Below, in pieces: positions 17,662 through 27,829 of a DNA stretch of 64,000 bases. The notes beneath the pieces are model-generated. The model made no database searches, was not told the DNA's origin, and was given only the letters and a program-made list of their open reading frames with translations. Every line of letters begins with the position of its first letter. The first letter of the stretch is position 1. A program made the position numbers and the translations under genes. Source of the stretch: Terriglobales bacterium (lineage in GTDB: Bacteria > Acidobacteriota > Terriglobia > Terriglobales > Acidobacteriaceae); NCBI GenBank assembly GCA_025462725.1, contig JAOAPE010000005.1, positions 62,001-126,000 on the forward strand, written 5' to 3'.

Positions 17662-20109
17662 GTGGAACGATACATCTGCATTCACGCACATTTTTATCAG
17701 CCGCCTCGCGAGAATCCGTGGCTGGAGACCGTCGAAGCTCAGTCCTCGGCGTATCCGTTCCATGACTGGAATGAGCGCATCACCGCTGAGTGTTACGCGC
17801 CAAACGGCGCGTCGCGCATCGTGGACGAGCAAGGCCTTATTCTCGAGATCGTCAACAACTACTCCAAGATCAGTTTCAACTTTGGGCCAACGCTACTTTC
17901 GTGGCTCGAAGAGCAATCGCCGGAAGTCTATCGCAGCATCCTCAAAGCTGACCGGTTGAGCCAGGAACATTTCTCCGGACACGGCTCAGCTATGGCGCAG
18001 GCTTACAACCATATGATCCTGCCCTTGGCCAACCGCCGCGACAAAGAAACGCAAGTGGCTTGGGGCGTTCGGGATTTCGAATCTCGTTTCCATCGCAGTC
18101 CTGAAGGCATGTGGCTGCCGGAGACGGCCGTAGATGTCGAATCACTCGACATCATGGCCGAGCACGGCATCAAGTTCACCGTTTTGGCGCAATATCAAGC
18201 CGCCAAAGTGCGGCGCATCGGCGGACGCGCATTCAAAGACGTGAGCGGCGTTCAGATCGATCCAACCCGCGCTTATTCCGTGAAGCTGCCCTCAGGACGC
18301 AAGATGGCGCTGTTTTTTTATGACGGCCCCATATCCCGCGCTGTCGCCTTTGAGAAGTTGCTCAACAGCGGAGAGCAGTTTGCGAACCGTTTGCTCTCAG
18401 GATTCTCAGACGAGCGCCAGTGGCCTGAACTCGTGCATATCGCCACGGACGGCGAATCCTATGGACACCATCACGCTCACGGCGACATGGCGCTCGCTTA
18501 CGCGCTGCGATATATAGAAGAAACCAAGCAAGCGCAGTTGACCAACTACGGTGAGTACCTGGCGAAGCATGCGCCGCTCATGGAAGTCCAGATCGCGGAG
18601 CGCACAGCTTGGAGTTGCAGCCATGGCATCGAGCGCTGGAACAGCGACTGCGGATGTCGCGCGGCAGATAACGGATGGAACCAGCAGTGGCGCGGTCCGC
18701 TACGTGCCGCGCTGGACTGGCTCCGCGATACGACTACAGGATTCTTCGCGGAAGAAGCTTCTAACTTCTTCCCGGATCCCTGGACGGCGCGCAACGACTA
18801 CATCGGCGTGATGCTGGATCGCTCGCGCGAAAACGTCGATCGATTTTTCGCCTTGCATAGTGGAGAAAACATTACTCCGGTGCAGCGCGTGTCCGCATTG
18901 AAACTCCTCGAAATGCAGCGACACGCCATGCTTATGTACACGAGCTGCGGATGGTTTTTCGATGAAGTCTCCGGAATAGAAACTGTGAAGGTCATGGAGT
19001 ACGCCGGGCGCGTGATCCAACTGGCCTGCGATCTGCTGCCGGAAACATGCGCCGGATTGGAATCGGCGTTTCTCGAGCGCCTCGCAAACGCGAAAAGCAA
19101 TATCCCCGAAAACGGAAATGGTGCGCAGATATATCTCAAGTGGGTGAGGCCAGCGATGGCCAGTGTCCGCGACGTAGGCGCACACTACGCCATCAGTTCG
19201 TTGTTCGAACGCACCAGCGAAGAGGTGCCAATATACTGCTACCACGTGGAGCGCTTGGATTTCGAAACCATGGAATCCGGACGGGCGCGAGTGGCCGTTG
19301 GCCGCGCACGGGTGACGTCACAGATCACCGAAGAGAGCGAGTTGCAAACATTCTGCGTGCTGCACTTCGGCGATCACAACCTCAACGCCGGAGTTAGGCA
19401 GTTCATCGATGACAATGCCTATGCGGAACTGCTCGCGGATGTCCAGGATGTCTTCTCCCGCGCCGATCTGCCTGGCGTAGTCCGGGCCATAGACAAACAT
19501 TTCGGCGACACCGCTTACACCTTGAAGTCACTATTTGGCGACGAGCGGAAACACATCGTCGACATCCTGCTAAGCCGGACACTACACGATGCCGAAGATG
19601 CCTATCGACAGATCTATGATGGCCACGCATCGTTGCTGCGTTATCTCGCAAGCGTGGGGATGGAGAAACCGCGCATCCTCACCATGACGGCGGAGTTTGT
19701 GCTCAACGCAAACCTCCAACGCGAGTTGCGGCGTAGAGACTTGGAACTCGTGCGTATCCGATTCTTAATGGAGCAAGCGAACGCGGAGGGCGTCCAACTT
19801 GACCGCCCGGGATTGGGTTACACCATTCAGAAATCGCTTACCTCCATGATGGAACGACTGAGCCGCGAACCGGAAAATCTTGAGTTGTTGGGAAATGTCT
19901 CCAATGCCGTGGAAGTGGCCAGCACCATGGATCTGCCAGTAAATCTTTGGCGCGTCCAAAACATCTATTTCGACATCGCCAAGGAATATGTCTCCGGCGG
20001 AAAGAGATTTCCTCCCGAATGGCCGGAACCGTTTCTGAGATTAGGCGAGCGCTTGCGCATTCGCACACATAGTTTCGAGCGCATCGGACAACTTTTACGC
20101 GCAGCTTGA
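17662..20109 (+). CDS. Glycoside hydrolase family 57 protein with DUF3536
   Basis: 815 residues. The N-terminal half is a GH57 (beta/alpha)7-barrel: opening IHAHFYQPPRENPWLE, a Trp-Pro-Glu motif in PEGMWLPETAVD, and a His-rich DGESYGHHHAHGD loop. The C-terminal half is the helical DUF3536 region that accompanies this GH57 subgroup. Members act on alpha-glucans (amylase or branching-type reactions); the exact specificity is not known for this subgroup. No signal peptide, so cytoplasmic. It is divergent from the aldehyde dehydrogenase and followed after 15 nt by an SDR gene. Confidence 0.88.
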   Translation: MERYICIHAHFYQPPRENPWLETVEAQSSAYPFHDWNERITAECYAPNGASRIVDEQGLILEIVNNYSKISFNFGPTLLSWLEEQSPEVYRSILKADRLSQEHFSGHGSAMAQAYNHMILPLANRRDKETQVAWGVRDFESRFHRSPEGMWLPETAVDVESLDIMAEHGIKFTVLAQYQAAKVRRIGGRAFKDVSGVQIDPTRAYSVKLPSGRKMALFFYDGPISRAVAFEKLLNSGEQFANRLLSGFSDERQWPELVHIATDGESYGHHHAHGDMALAYALRYIEETKQAQLTNYGEYLAKHAPLMEVQIAERTAWSCSHGIERWNSDCGCRAADNGWNQQWRGPLRAALDWLRDTTTGFFAEEASNFFPDPWTARNDYIGVMLDRSRENVDRFFALHSGENITPVQRVSALKLLEMQRHAMLMYTSCGWFFDEVSGIETVKVMEYAGRVIQLACDLLPETCAGLESAFLERLANAKSNIPENGNGAQIYLKWVRPAMASVRDVGAHYAISSLFERTSEEVPIYCYHVERLDFETMESGRARVAVGRARVTSQITEESELQTFCVLHFGDHNLNAGVRQFIDDNAYAELLADVQDVFSRADLPGVVRAIDKHFGDTAYTLKSLFGDERKHIVDILLSRTLHDAEDAYRQIYDGHASLLRYLASVGMEKPRILTMTAEFVLNANLQRELRRRDLELVRIRFLMEQANAEGVQLDRPGLGYTIQKSLTSMMERLSREPENLELLGNVSNAVEVASTMDLPVNLWRVQNIYFDIAKEYVSGGKRFPPEWPEPFLRLGERLRIRTHSFERIGQLLRAA

Positions 20110-20124
20110 ACTCTTTTATTCCTT

Positions 20125-21063
20125 ATGGCCATGAAAGCAAAGAAGTCGAACCATCGCAAAAACTCCGCGTCCAAGTCTGTGCTCGAAATGCCCAACCGAG
20201 ACCGCAAGCCGAAATCGCCCATGCCGGCGCAACATCAAGAAAAGCCAGGCATTGAATCCGAGATTTCGCCCCGTCCCAAATATGAGGCGCCACAATACAA
20301 AGGCTCAGAAAAACTGAAGGATAAAGTGGCGATCATCACCGGCGGAGACTCCGGCATCGGACGCGCAGTCTGCCTGCTCTACGCGCGCGAGGGAGCAGAT
20401 GTTGCAGTCGTCTACTTGCACGAAGAACAGCAGGACGCAGAAGAAACTCGCCAGGCCGTGGAGAACGAAGGGCAGCGGGCATTGTTGATTCCCGGCGATG
20501 TGACGGATCCCGAATTCTGCCGAGCAGCCGTCGAGCAGACGATTGAGGAGTTCGGAAAACTCGACATCCTTGTAAACAACGCAGCATTCCAGCAGCATCA
20601 GGAGAGTCTCGACGAGATCACCGAAGACCAATGGGACCGCACATTCAAGACCAACATCTACGGATACTTCCACATGGCCAAAGCAGCGTTGCCGCATCTC
20701 AAGTCGGGCGCTGCAATCGTCAACACGGGTTCCATCACCGGCCTGCAAGGCAGCAAGCAGTTGCTTGATTACGCTTCGACGAAAGGCGCCATTCACGCAT
20801 TTACGAAATCGCTCGCGCAAAATTTGGTGGAAAAAGGCATTCGCGTGAATTGCATTGCGCCGGGGCCGGTTTGGACACCACTCAACATCGCCGATCAAGA
20901 CGCAGAGAAGGTCAAAGAATTCGGTGCGGATACGCCGATGAAGCGCCCCGCACAACCTGAGGAGATTGCACCCGCATACGTCTTCTTCGCTTCCGCAGCC
21001 GACTCGAGCTATGTCACCGGCGAAGTGTTGACGCTCCTCGGCGGAGAAACTACCGCTGCATGA
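20125..21063 (+). CDS. SDR oxidoreductase, general-stress-protein-39 type
   Basis: 312 residues. A basic, Pro-rich N-terminal extension of about 60 residues precedes a classical Rossmann SDR: cofactor motif GGDSGIGRA, NNAAFQ, and the catalytic Tyr-Lys in YASTKGA. The GSxxTGLQGS segment supplies the Ser. The extension and EEQQDAEETRQ region resemble the YhdF/GSP39 group of NAD(P)-dependent stress SDRs. It starts 15 nt after the GH57 gene and overlaps the next small ORF by 4 nt (ATGA). Confidence 0.9.
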   Translation: MAMKAKKSNHRKNSASKSVLEMPNRDRKPKSPMPAQHQEKPGIESEISPRPKYEAPQYKGSEKLKDKVAIITGGDSGIGRAVCLLYAREGADVAVVYLHEEQQDAEETRQAVENEGQRALLIPGDVTDPEFCRAAVEQTIEEFGKLDILVNNAAFQQHQESLDEITEDQWDRTFKTNIYGYFHMAKAALPHLKSGAAIVNTGSITGLQGSKQLLDYASTKGAIHAFTKSLAQNLVEKGIRVNCIAPGPVWTPLNIADQDAEKVKEFGADTPMKRPAQPEEIAPAYVFFASAADSSYVTGEVLTLLGGETTAA

Positions 21064-21212
21064 CGCCACCTTTCATTCACTTGAAGTCCGATGGCCCACT
21101 ACCGCCGGGGGAAAATCCTCCAGTTCCGGTGAAAGAACCGCCCGATGGGCATCCGACTGAACCCGGCGCGCCAGTGGATGAACCTGCTGCGGACGAACCT
21201 ATGCGGCAGTAA
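21060..21212 (+). CDS. Small proline-rich protein translationally coupled to the SDR
   Basis: 50 residues, too small for most gene callers. The ATG overlaps the SDR stop in an ATGA arrangement. It begins MTPPFIHLKSDG and continues as a Pro/Glu/Asp-rich chain (LPPGENPPVPVKEPPDGHPT), ending EPMRQ. It is acidic, has no hydrophobic core and is probably disordered. Coupling and codon-phased Pro residues favour a real gene, but no homologue or function can be named. Confidence 0.5.
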   Translation: MTPPFIHLKSDGPLPPGENPPVPVKEPPDGHPTEPGAPVDEPAADEPMRQ

Positions 21213-21289
21213 TCCTAGCTTTTTACGAAATCGGGAAAGCGCATGAGTAGGCGATCCATGATGTGCACCTGACGCTATAATCCCCGTCC

Positions 21290-22969
21290 ATGAAAGCGAC
21301 AAGTTTAGGAATCGCGTGCGCGTTTTTCTGCGGAACAATCATTCTTGCCTTCGGCCAACTGCCAGATGCCGCATCTGGTAAACCGACCGCGAGCCAAAAA
21401 ACCAAGAGCCTCAGTACAGCCGAAAACCGAACTGCATATGCAATGCAGCTGCTGGGACGGGTTGAGTCCAAATTCCTTGCCCTTCCGCCCGCGACAGCTT
21501 CGACCATCTGTCTGCAAGTTGCGCAGGGATACGGCAAGGCGGGGCAGCGCAAGAAGGAATCGGAGTTGCTGGAACAGTGCTTTAGAACCACCCTGCTCAT
21601 TCAAGACGACAGCGAACAACGGTCCAGGACCCAAATGAATATTGCCTCCTTGATGTCTACTTATGACCAAAGCGGCTTGGACAGTTTTGTTGGGGTCGCA
21701 GAGCCTTCCGTCCGAGGAATGGTGGAAAGAATGAAGCTGGACAAAGATGTTATGGCCAAGAGATTCGATGAAGCATTAGTGAGGATAAACAATCTTTTAC
21801 ACCTGCCTCAATTTCCCTTCAACATGGCTGTCAAATTGATGTTGGCATTGCCGCCGGAGCGCGAGCAGGATAGGCGCGCGATTTTTCTTGCAGCTTCAGA
21901 AAACTATCGAGGGGCCGCTCACGACGCGCCCCGCATTGAAGATTTCGCGACCATGATCGTGCGCTATTGGAAACACTTTCCGCCCGAGCTAGTCATTGAC
22001 GCTATTGGTGACGTGCTCAAGCGCGACAAGAAACAAAGCGAAGGCAAGATTCCGATGTCTTTGACCATCGCGACCAAGGCAGGAGAAGCGAATTTCAGTT
22101 CTGGATATCAATACAGACTTTTCCAGTTTTTGCCTATCTTGCAAGAGATTGATCCGGGTAAGGCGAAGAGCTTGCTGAGCGAGAATCCTGCTGTTGAATC
22201 ATCGCTTAAGCGCTTCCGTTCAGGAATGGGATCACTCGCGCCATCCATGAACGATTCTGGAGATATTGATGACCGGTTTACGATGACCTACAACATGCGC
22301 CCGGAAAACGATCCGAAAATTCTGGAAGATGCGAGGCAGCAACGCGAGATAGCGGAAATAGCAGCTATTGCCGAGAAGTACCCTAAAGAGGCAATGAAAC
22401 GCGCCGCAGAAATGAAACACGATCAAGATCCGCATGAGGGATACGCAAAGACAGACGCCTTTCTAAACATCGCTTATGCTCTTTGGCGAACAGAACCGGA
22501 CACAGCCACCGTCGCGCTGATTCAGTCACTGACGCTAAGCAAGGAATTTCCGCCGCTGGCACGGTGTAACTACTTGTTTAGAGCCGCCGGCTTATTTGTC
22601 CAAATGAAGGACACAGCATCCGCTTCCAAGGTGCTGGAGGAAGCGGCAGCGCTTGCACAAAAAATGTATGAAATCGACACAGATAGCGACAAGCCAAATC
22701 TTGCGTTCAAGATCGATTGGCCATCAGCGGCGGCATGGCGCGGAGTAGCAGTATTGCGTAGCAAGGTTTCACTTCCTGAAGCATCGGAGATGGTTTCAAA
22801 ATTGCCAGATGAGGAGATTCGCGCCAGTGCAGAAGTGACATTGGCGAATTCGCTCTTGGGTGTCCCGCTGCCGTACAACCAAGTACGCGAAAAGTTCGAA
22901 AAGGAATACCCGGGGTCGTTTCGCGGACTGCCTATACCAGCACTTGCTGAAGCCTCTGATCCGCAATAA
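21290..22969 (+). CDS. Secreted helical-repeat protein, function unknown
   Basis: 559 residues with a signal peptide (residues 1-23, ending AFGQ). The rest looks mostly alpha-helical with TPR-like spacing (for example ARCNYLFRAAGLFVQMKDTA), but I cannot assign a domain with certainty. There are no catalytic motifs and few cysteines. It starts 77 nt after the small Pro-rich gene and may be read with it or from its own promoter. It is convergent with hpnI (4 nt between the stops). Best described as an exported protein of unknown function seen in this kind of genome. Confidence 0.75.
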   Translation: MKATSLGIACAFFCGTIILAFGQLPDAASGKPTASQKTKSLSTAENRTAYAMQLLGRVESKFLALPPATASTICLQVAQGYGKAGQRKKESELLEQCFRTTLLIQDDSEQRSRTQMNIASLMSTYDQSGLDSFVGVAEPSVRGMVERMKLDKDVMAKRFDEALVRINNLLHLPQFPFNMAVKLMLALPPEREQDRRAIFLAASENYRGAAHDAPRIEDFATMIVRYWKHFPPELVIDAIGDVLKRDKKQSEGKIPMSLTIATKAGEANFSSGYQYRLFQFLPILQEIDPGKAKSLLSENPAVESSLKRFRSGMGSLAPSMNDSGDIDDRFTMTYNMRPENDPKILEDARQQREIAEIAAIAEKYPKEAMKRAAEMKHDQDPHEGYAKTDAFLNIAYALWRTEPDTATVALIQSLTLSKEFPPLARCNYLFRAAGLFVQMKDTASASKVLEEAAALAQKMYEIDTDSDKPNLAFKIDWPSAAAWRGVAVLRSKVSLPEASEMVSKLPDEEIRASAEVTLANSLLGVPLPYNQVREKFEKEYPGSFRGLPIPALAEASDPQ

Positions 22970-22973
22970 CGAT

Positions 22974-24107
22974 TTACTTCCCCTGCAGTTTTCCATTTTG
23001 CAAGTGAAATTCCTCTCCGCGCCAGACAATCCGATTTCCGAACAGGCTTCCTAGCCAAACCACCGGCGCAATCAGGTCGCGCAGCGGCAAAAGCCATAGG
23101 TGCGCGAGAGCGTCCGGATCCAACAAGATATTCATACCCGTTCTTATTGCCACCGCCACTCGCACTAGGAGAACGCAGCCAAGCAACATCCACGACCACA
23201 AAGCTGCACCGCTCGCCACCACCGCCAGCAACGACCAAAGCAGACCAAAGGTCACGACCAGCCCAAAATAGCCGCCGGGACGCGAGCTGCGAACCGTGCG
23301 TCCCCATCGGAGCTGATGTTGAAAGAATTCGCGGAAGGTATAGTCGGGAAGAAAAGTTTCGACAACGCTGCGGGCGAGGACGACTTTGTAACCAGCGTTC
23401 GCAATGCGGTTGCCTAGTTCGAAATCGTCAGCCAGGTGATCGACTAATGGTTGCAGCCCCCCAATCAAATTGAGCGCTTCCCTGGTCACCACCATCGTCG
23501 ATCCAAGACCAAAACGGACTCCACGATCAATAAACCGCGCCACCAAAACACCCGGCATGAAATCCGTACTAATGCTGAGCGCCTCGATCTTTGACCAAAT
23601 GGAATTGCCCGCCACCGCGCGATACAGGCACGTGACCATCCCGACTTTCGCATCCGCGAAGTGGCTCATCACGTCACGTAGATAATTCACCGGCACGCGG
23701 ATGTCAGCGTCATTGATCAGAATGTGATTGAACTGCGCGACCTCGAGCATCTGCACAAGGTTGCTGACCTTGCGATTCGCCCCGAGGACTTGCGTAGAAA
23801 CCACCGTGCGAATCGGGATTTGCGGAAATTCCGATTTCAGCTTCTCGATAAACGGGATTGCCGGATCAGTCGCATCATTCACGCCAAAGATGATCTCGAA
23901 TTGCGGACACGCCTGATGACAATGCGTGAGCAGACTTTCATACATCCCCGGGTCGCAACCTTTAAGAGGCTTGAGGATGGAAACCGGCGGAGTCTGCGCG
24001 GATGGTGCTGATTGCTGCGAGAAGTTTCGTGCCGCCATTAGCGAAAGTAAGTAGTAGGCGAGCGCGGCGAGCGCAAGAATCGCGGGAATGATCGCAACGA
24101 GAGACAA
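22974..24107 (-). CDS. hpnI: HpnI-like hopanoid / ceramide-glucosyltransferase-type glycosyltransferase
   Basis: 377 residues. An N-terminal membrane helix precedes a GT-A domain: PVSILKPLKGCDPGMYESL, the metal-binding NDADIRVPVNYL, the DDFELGNRIANAG base region and QHQLRWGRTVR, the Q-x-x-R-W-type motif of GT2/GT21 enzymes. Two or three C-terminal helices follow. This pattern is shared by ceramide glucosyltransferases and HpnI, which in hopanoid producers adds N-acetylglucosamine to bacteriohopanetetrol. No other hopanoid gene is in the window, so the hpnI assignment rests on the sequence pattern alone. Confidence 0.75.
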   Translation of the reverse strand: MSLVAIIPAILALAALAYYLLSLMAARNFSQQSAPSAQTPPVSILKPLKGCDPGMYESLLTHCHQACPQFEIIFGVNDATDPAIPFIEKLKSEFPQIPIRTVVSTQVLGANRKVSNLVQMLEVAQFNHILINDADIRVPVNYLRDVMSHFADAKVGMVTCLYRAVAGNSIWSKIEALSISTDFMPGVLVARFIDRGVRFGLGSTMVVTREALNLIGGLQPLVDHLADDFELGNRIANAGYKVVLARSVVETFLPDYTFREFFQHQLRWGRTVRSSRPGGYFGLVVTFGLLWSLLAVVASGAALWSWMLLGCVLLVRVAVAIRTGMNILLDPDALAHLWLLPLRDLIAPVVWLGSLFGNRIVWRGEEFHLQNGKLQGK

Positions 24108-24154
24108 GGTGCTGGAATATTACACAATGGGAAAGAGCAACACCTACCGCTTCG

Positions 24155-25039
24155 TCACGCTGCGTTGTGGGCGCTGTCGCCTGCGGTCACATCGTATGTC
24201 GCACCGGAAACCATTCGCGCAGCATCGGACGCCAGGAAAACCACGACCGCTGCCACGTCTTCGGGCCCTATCCAAGGTACGACGAGCGGTGTCTTGGCTT
24301 CTAGCACCTTCTTGGCCTCTTCCTCGTCGTTGGACAATTCACCCGTCGGCTGCTTGCCGGCGTCTTGCAGCACTTGCGCATAACGTTCCTGATGCCGTGT
24401 TAGCGGCGTATCGATAAGGCCCGGAATGACGGCGTTGACCGTAATCTTATCGGGACCAAGTTCCAGCGCTGCTGACTTCATCAAGCCGATGATCCCCCAT
24501 TTTGACGCCGAGTAGGCCGCACCATATTTCATGCCGTGACGCCCCTGGGTCGACGAAGTCAAGATGATTCGGCCGCCGCCCCGTTTCACAATATAAGGAG
24601 CGCAGGCCCGGATGGCGTTTGCTGTGCCTGTCAGGTTGACATCGATCGTGATGTGCCAGTCCGGATCCTCCATCGCGAGCAACGGATGAAAGCTCTGGGT
24701 GCCAGCATTGGCGAACAAGATGTCGATGCCGCCGAATTCCTGTTCGCCTTTGGCAGCGGCTGCTTTGAGCGCGGGCAGATCACGCTGGTCGACCTTGATG
24801 CCCAACCAGCGTCGGGCGGCTGCTCTGACAAGTCGCCCTGTTTTCTCCAAATCTTCGGGGGTGGATGGTTCCACGCCGGAACGTGGATCCACCGCAGCGC
24901 AGATATCAACCCCAATCACGTCTGCACCCTCATTGGCGAAGGCGATTGAGGTGGCGCGGCCGATTCCGCGGGCGGCGCCGGTGACCACAGCAACCTTCCC
25001 TCGCAGCCGTTCGTCTGGTCCGGGAATTCCTCTGGTCAT
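24155..25039 (-). CDS. SDR family oxidoreductase
   Basis: 294 residues. Chosen start is the ATG at 25039, with AAAGGAG 5 nt upstream; the GTG 6 nt earlier overlaps that site. The Rossmann motif is GAARGIGRA, the Asp in GVDICAAVDP suggests NAD preference, and catalytic residues are S in TSSTQGRHG and Y/K in YSASKWG. An extra stretch (PRSGVEPSTPEDLEKTGRLV) after the second strand is typical of the mycofactocin-coupled SDR subgroup, though no mycofactocin genes are seen here. The substrate is unknown and the gene stands alone. Confidence 0.88.
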   Translation of the reverse strand: MTRGIPGPDERLRGKVAVVTGAARGIGRATSIAFANEGADVIGVDICAAVDPRSGVEPSTPEDLEKTGRLVRAAARRWLGIKVDQRDLPALKAAAAKGEQEFGGIDILFANAGTQSFHPLLAMEDPDWHITIDVNLTGTANAIRACAPYIVKRGGGRIILTSSTQGRHGMKYGAAYSASKWGIIGLMKSAALELGPDKITVNAVIPGLIDTPLTRHQERYAQVLQDAGKQPTGELSNDEEEAKKVLEAKTPLVVPWIGPEDVAAVVVFLASDAARMVSGATYDVTAGDSAHNAA

Positions 25040-25188
25040 GATCACTCCTTTGCATTGCTCTGCGCGTGCCTACACAAAGATTTGAGATGCGGGGATGTGA
25101 GTGCCAGAACATCACTAGCGCTTAGAAACGCAGTGGCTGGGAGGATGTAGTTTGTGGGTGTTTGAAACAGACGCGGTACTAAACCCGG

Positions 25189-26448
25189 TTACTCGTATCG
25201 CAGAGCCACGATCGGATCCAGGTTTGCCGCTTTCCACGCCGGATAGATCCCGAACACCAAGCCGATAATGCAGGAAATACTGAACGACGTCCCCGCCCAG
25301 AACAGTGTCATGTTCGCCGGTAGCGGCGAGAGGGACGCGATCATGAAAGTGATGGCCGCGCCGAATAGCACTCCAATGACTCCGCCCAGTGCAGTCAACG
25401 TGATCGCTTCAAGCGTGAATTGCAGCAGTACGTCACGCTTGGTCGCACCAATCGCTTTGCGCACGCCGATCTCCCTCGTGCGTTCTGTGACAGAAACCAG
25501 CATGATGTTCATCACGCCCACTCCGCCTACGATCAGCCCCACACTGGAGACAGCGAACATGAACACGAAAACACCGCCAGTGAGTTGTTTCCACAAATCC
25601 GAAAGCGCTTCCTGGCTGAAGACAGCAAAATTGTCAGGAGCATCGAATCGCAAGTGCCGACGTCGGCGCAGCAACTCGCGCATCTCGTCCATTACAACCG
25701 GCATGTTGTCATGCGTTGATGCCTTCACGCTGATCCAAACATCGCGGACCTCCGGGTGAAGCTTGTTAAATGTGGCCAGCGGAAACAAAACGATGTTGTC
25801 TTCCGGATTATCTCCCGCGCCGATCCCGCCCTTGCGCTTTTCAAATACGCCTACCACTTCGAAAAGCTGCCCTTCGATGTTGACCTCTTTACCCAGGCCA
25901 GTCTCATTGTCGAAGAGGAATTTCGCAGTATCGGAGCCGAGAACAACCACATTGGAACGGTTCTGGTCATCTAGGTCAGTGAACGAGCGGCCTTCCTTCA
26001 GTTCCAGGTCGTACACCTCTTTGATGGAAGCAGTATCGCCTTCAAGAATAGTGTTCTTGGCCTTCTTGTCTTTATATTTCACCGCGTACGTGCCCACACC
26101 GAACTGCGGCAAGAACAGCCTTTTCCCTGCGGCGACGGCGACCACATGCGGAAGATCACGCATCGCCATCGCGTCATCGTAAGTGAGTTCCTTGCGGGTG
26201 AGAAGTTCAGACGAGGGGCGTCCAAACGAAAAAACGTTGAACTTGAATGCCATCAGGATGTTCGAACCCAACGACTGCACCTGCTCATTGATGTTTGCGT
26301 TTAGTCCGTTGACGACAGAAGAGATCCCAATCACCGTGGTCACGCCAATGACGATGCCGAGCACGGTCAATCCGGAACGCAGCTTGTTCTTGTAGATGGT
26401 GTCCATCGCCATCCGGAAGATCTCGCCGTAATCTCTGCGGTGCAACAT
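25189..26448 (-). CDS. MacB/FtsX-type ABC transporter permease (second of pair)
   Basis: 419 residues. An N-terminal membrane helix (about 20-45), a large periplasmic MacB_PCD domain and three C-terminal helices form the usual type VII ABC layout. The conserved cytoplasmic loop [20 protein letters not shown] lies after the second helix, and it ends [20 protein letters not shown]. It follows its paralogue by 3 nt, so the two are coexpressed and may form a heterodimer. No ATP-binding gene is adjacent, so the ATPase must come from elsewhere. Confidence 0.92.
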   Translation of the reverse strand: MLHRRDYGEIFRMAMDTIYKNKLRSGLTVLGIVIGVTTVIGISSVVNGLNANINEQVQSLGSNILMAFKFNVFSFGRPSSELLTRKELTYDDAMAMRDLPHVVAVAAGKRLFLPQFGVGTYAVKYKDKKAKNTILEGDTASIKEVYDLELKEGRSFTDLDDQNRSNVVVLGSDTAKFLFDNETGLGKEVNIEGQLFEVVGVFEKRKGGIGAGDNPEDNIVLFPLATFNKLHPEVRDVWISVKASTHDNMPVVMDEMRELLRRRRHLRFDAPDNFAVFSQEALSDLWKQLTGGVFVFMFAVSSVGLIVGGVGVMNIMLVSVTERTREIGVRKAIGATKRDVLLQFTLEAITLTALGGVIGVLFGAAITFMIASLSPLPANMTLFWAGTSFSISCIIGLVFGIYPAWKAANLDPIVALRYE

Positions 26449-26451
26449 GTC

Positions 26452-27693
26452 TTATAGTTCCGATCTCAAAGCAACAATGGGATCAAGGTCAGCAGCGCGC
26501 CGCGCCGGATAAACGCCAAAGAACAATCCCACGCTTGTGGACACCAACAACGCCGACAGCACCGCCCACAGTTCAATCCGCGATGGCATTCCGATCAGCG
26601 CCGTAACTACTTTTGCCACGGTAACGCCCAAAATTATTCCGAACGCCCCGCCGACTAAAGCCATCGTCCCGGACTCGATCAGAAACTGCCACAGCAAATC
26701 TGCCTTCTTCGCGCCCAGCGCTTTACGGATGCCGATCTCACGTGTGCGCTCCGTCACCGACACCAGCATGATGTTCATGATGACGATTCCGCCAACGACC
26801 AACGAGATTGACGCGATAGCTATCGTCACCGCGAAGAAACTGCTGCTGATGCTCTCCCACAAACTGAGGAAAGCGGCAGTGTTGTCAACTTGGAAGCTGT
26901 CCGGCTTGCCCGGCGCGTCATGCCGTCGCGCGCGCATCATCACTCGCACTTCATCCATAGAGTTGGACAGGTCAGTGCCCACCCCCGGCGCTTTCACGTA
27001 AAGATTAATGCTGTTGTTATTGGCCCCATACTGCTTCAACCACGCAGACATAGGGACAGCGATCCAGTTATCGCGGCTCTGGCCAAGCGTGGATCCTTCC
27101 TTCTTGCCCACTCCGATCACTCGATAGACGTGGCCGTCCGCCCGAATCTCGCGATTGATTGGATCAATGCTGCCGAGCACCTTCTCATAAATGTCGTACC
27201 CGATGACCGCAACTTGGTTCGCGCTGTTCTGGTCGGCTTCAGTGATTGATCGTCCGGCGATCAGGTCAAGGTCGTAAATGGTGGCCATCGTCGGCGTCCA
27301 CCCGCGGACCGCGCTGTCCGAACTCGATTCGGTGCCGTACTTAATTGTGCTGCGTCCGCTTGCAGGCGCGCTCGCCGCCACTACCAGGCAGCTCTTGCAG
27401 TTCTCAAGCACGTACCGGTAATCGTCCATCTCGAAGTTCTTGCGCTTTTGCGCTTCGAGGAAAACTTCCGCGCTCGTGATCACTGAAGGCGTCTTGCTTA
27501 CTTTGAAAACGTCTGCCCCAAGCCGGAAAACCTTCTCCGCGACGTAGCCATTGATCCCGCTCACAAAAGTGACGACCGCGATCACAGACGACACCCCGAT
27601 CACCACGCCCAAGAGCGTGAGAACGGAACGGAGTTTATTTGCCCAGAGTGATTGCAGGGCTATCCGCATGGCTTCTTTTATGTTTGCATGCAT
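26452..27693 (-). CDS. MacB/FtsX-type ABC transporter permease (first of pair)
   Basis: 413 residues with the same layout as the neighbour: helix at about 20-45, MacB_PCD domain and three C-terminal helices. [20 protein letters not shown] is the conserved loop, with [20 protein letters not shown] at the end. MacB-like proteins use mechanotransmission across the periplasm for export of peptides, lipoproteins or drugs. It is the first gene of a two-gene unit, and upstream (136 nt) is rnpB on the opposite strand. The missing ATPase and missing MacA-like adaptor leave the substrate open. Confidence 0.92.
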   Translation of the reverse strand: MHANIKEAMRIALQSLWANKLRSVLTLLGVVIGVSSVIAVVTFVSGINGYVAEKVFRLGADVFKVSKTPSVITSAEVFLEAQKRKNFEMDDYRYVLENCKSCLVVAASAPASGRSTIKYGTESSSDSAVRGWTPTMATIYDLDLIAGRSITEADQNSANQVAVIGYDIYEKVLGSIDPINREIRADGHVYRVIGVGKKEGSTLGQSRDNWIAVPMSAWLKQYGANNNSINLYVKAPGVGTDLSNSMDEVRVMMRARRHDAPGKPDSFQVDNTAAFLSLWESISSSFFAVTIAIASISLVVGGIVIMNIMLVSVTERTREIGIRKALGAKKADLLWQFLIESGTMALVGGAFGIILGVTVAKVVTALIGMPSRIELWAVLSALLVSTSVGLFFGVYPARRAADLDPIVALRSEL

Positions 27694-27813
27694 TGTGGGC
27701 TAGATATCTAGTGTAACAAGTTGCTGAGGCTATTAAGGATACGAGGAGCCGAGAAGGAAAGTTTCGGAGCGCTCTTACCCAGCTTATGAAGCGATAACCC
27801 GCGCCGAATCATC

Positions 27814-27819
27814 TATAAT
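27814..27819 (+). promoter_or_regulatory. -10 element of the rnpB promoter
   Basis: A perfect TATAAT lies 10 nt before the predicted 5' end of RNase P RNA, at the right spacing for the transcription start. A convincing -35 is not visible. Confidence 0.55.
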
Positions 27820-27829
27820 AATGAAGTTA

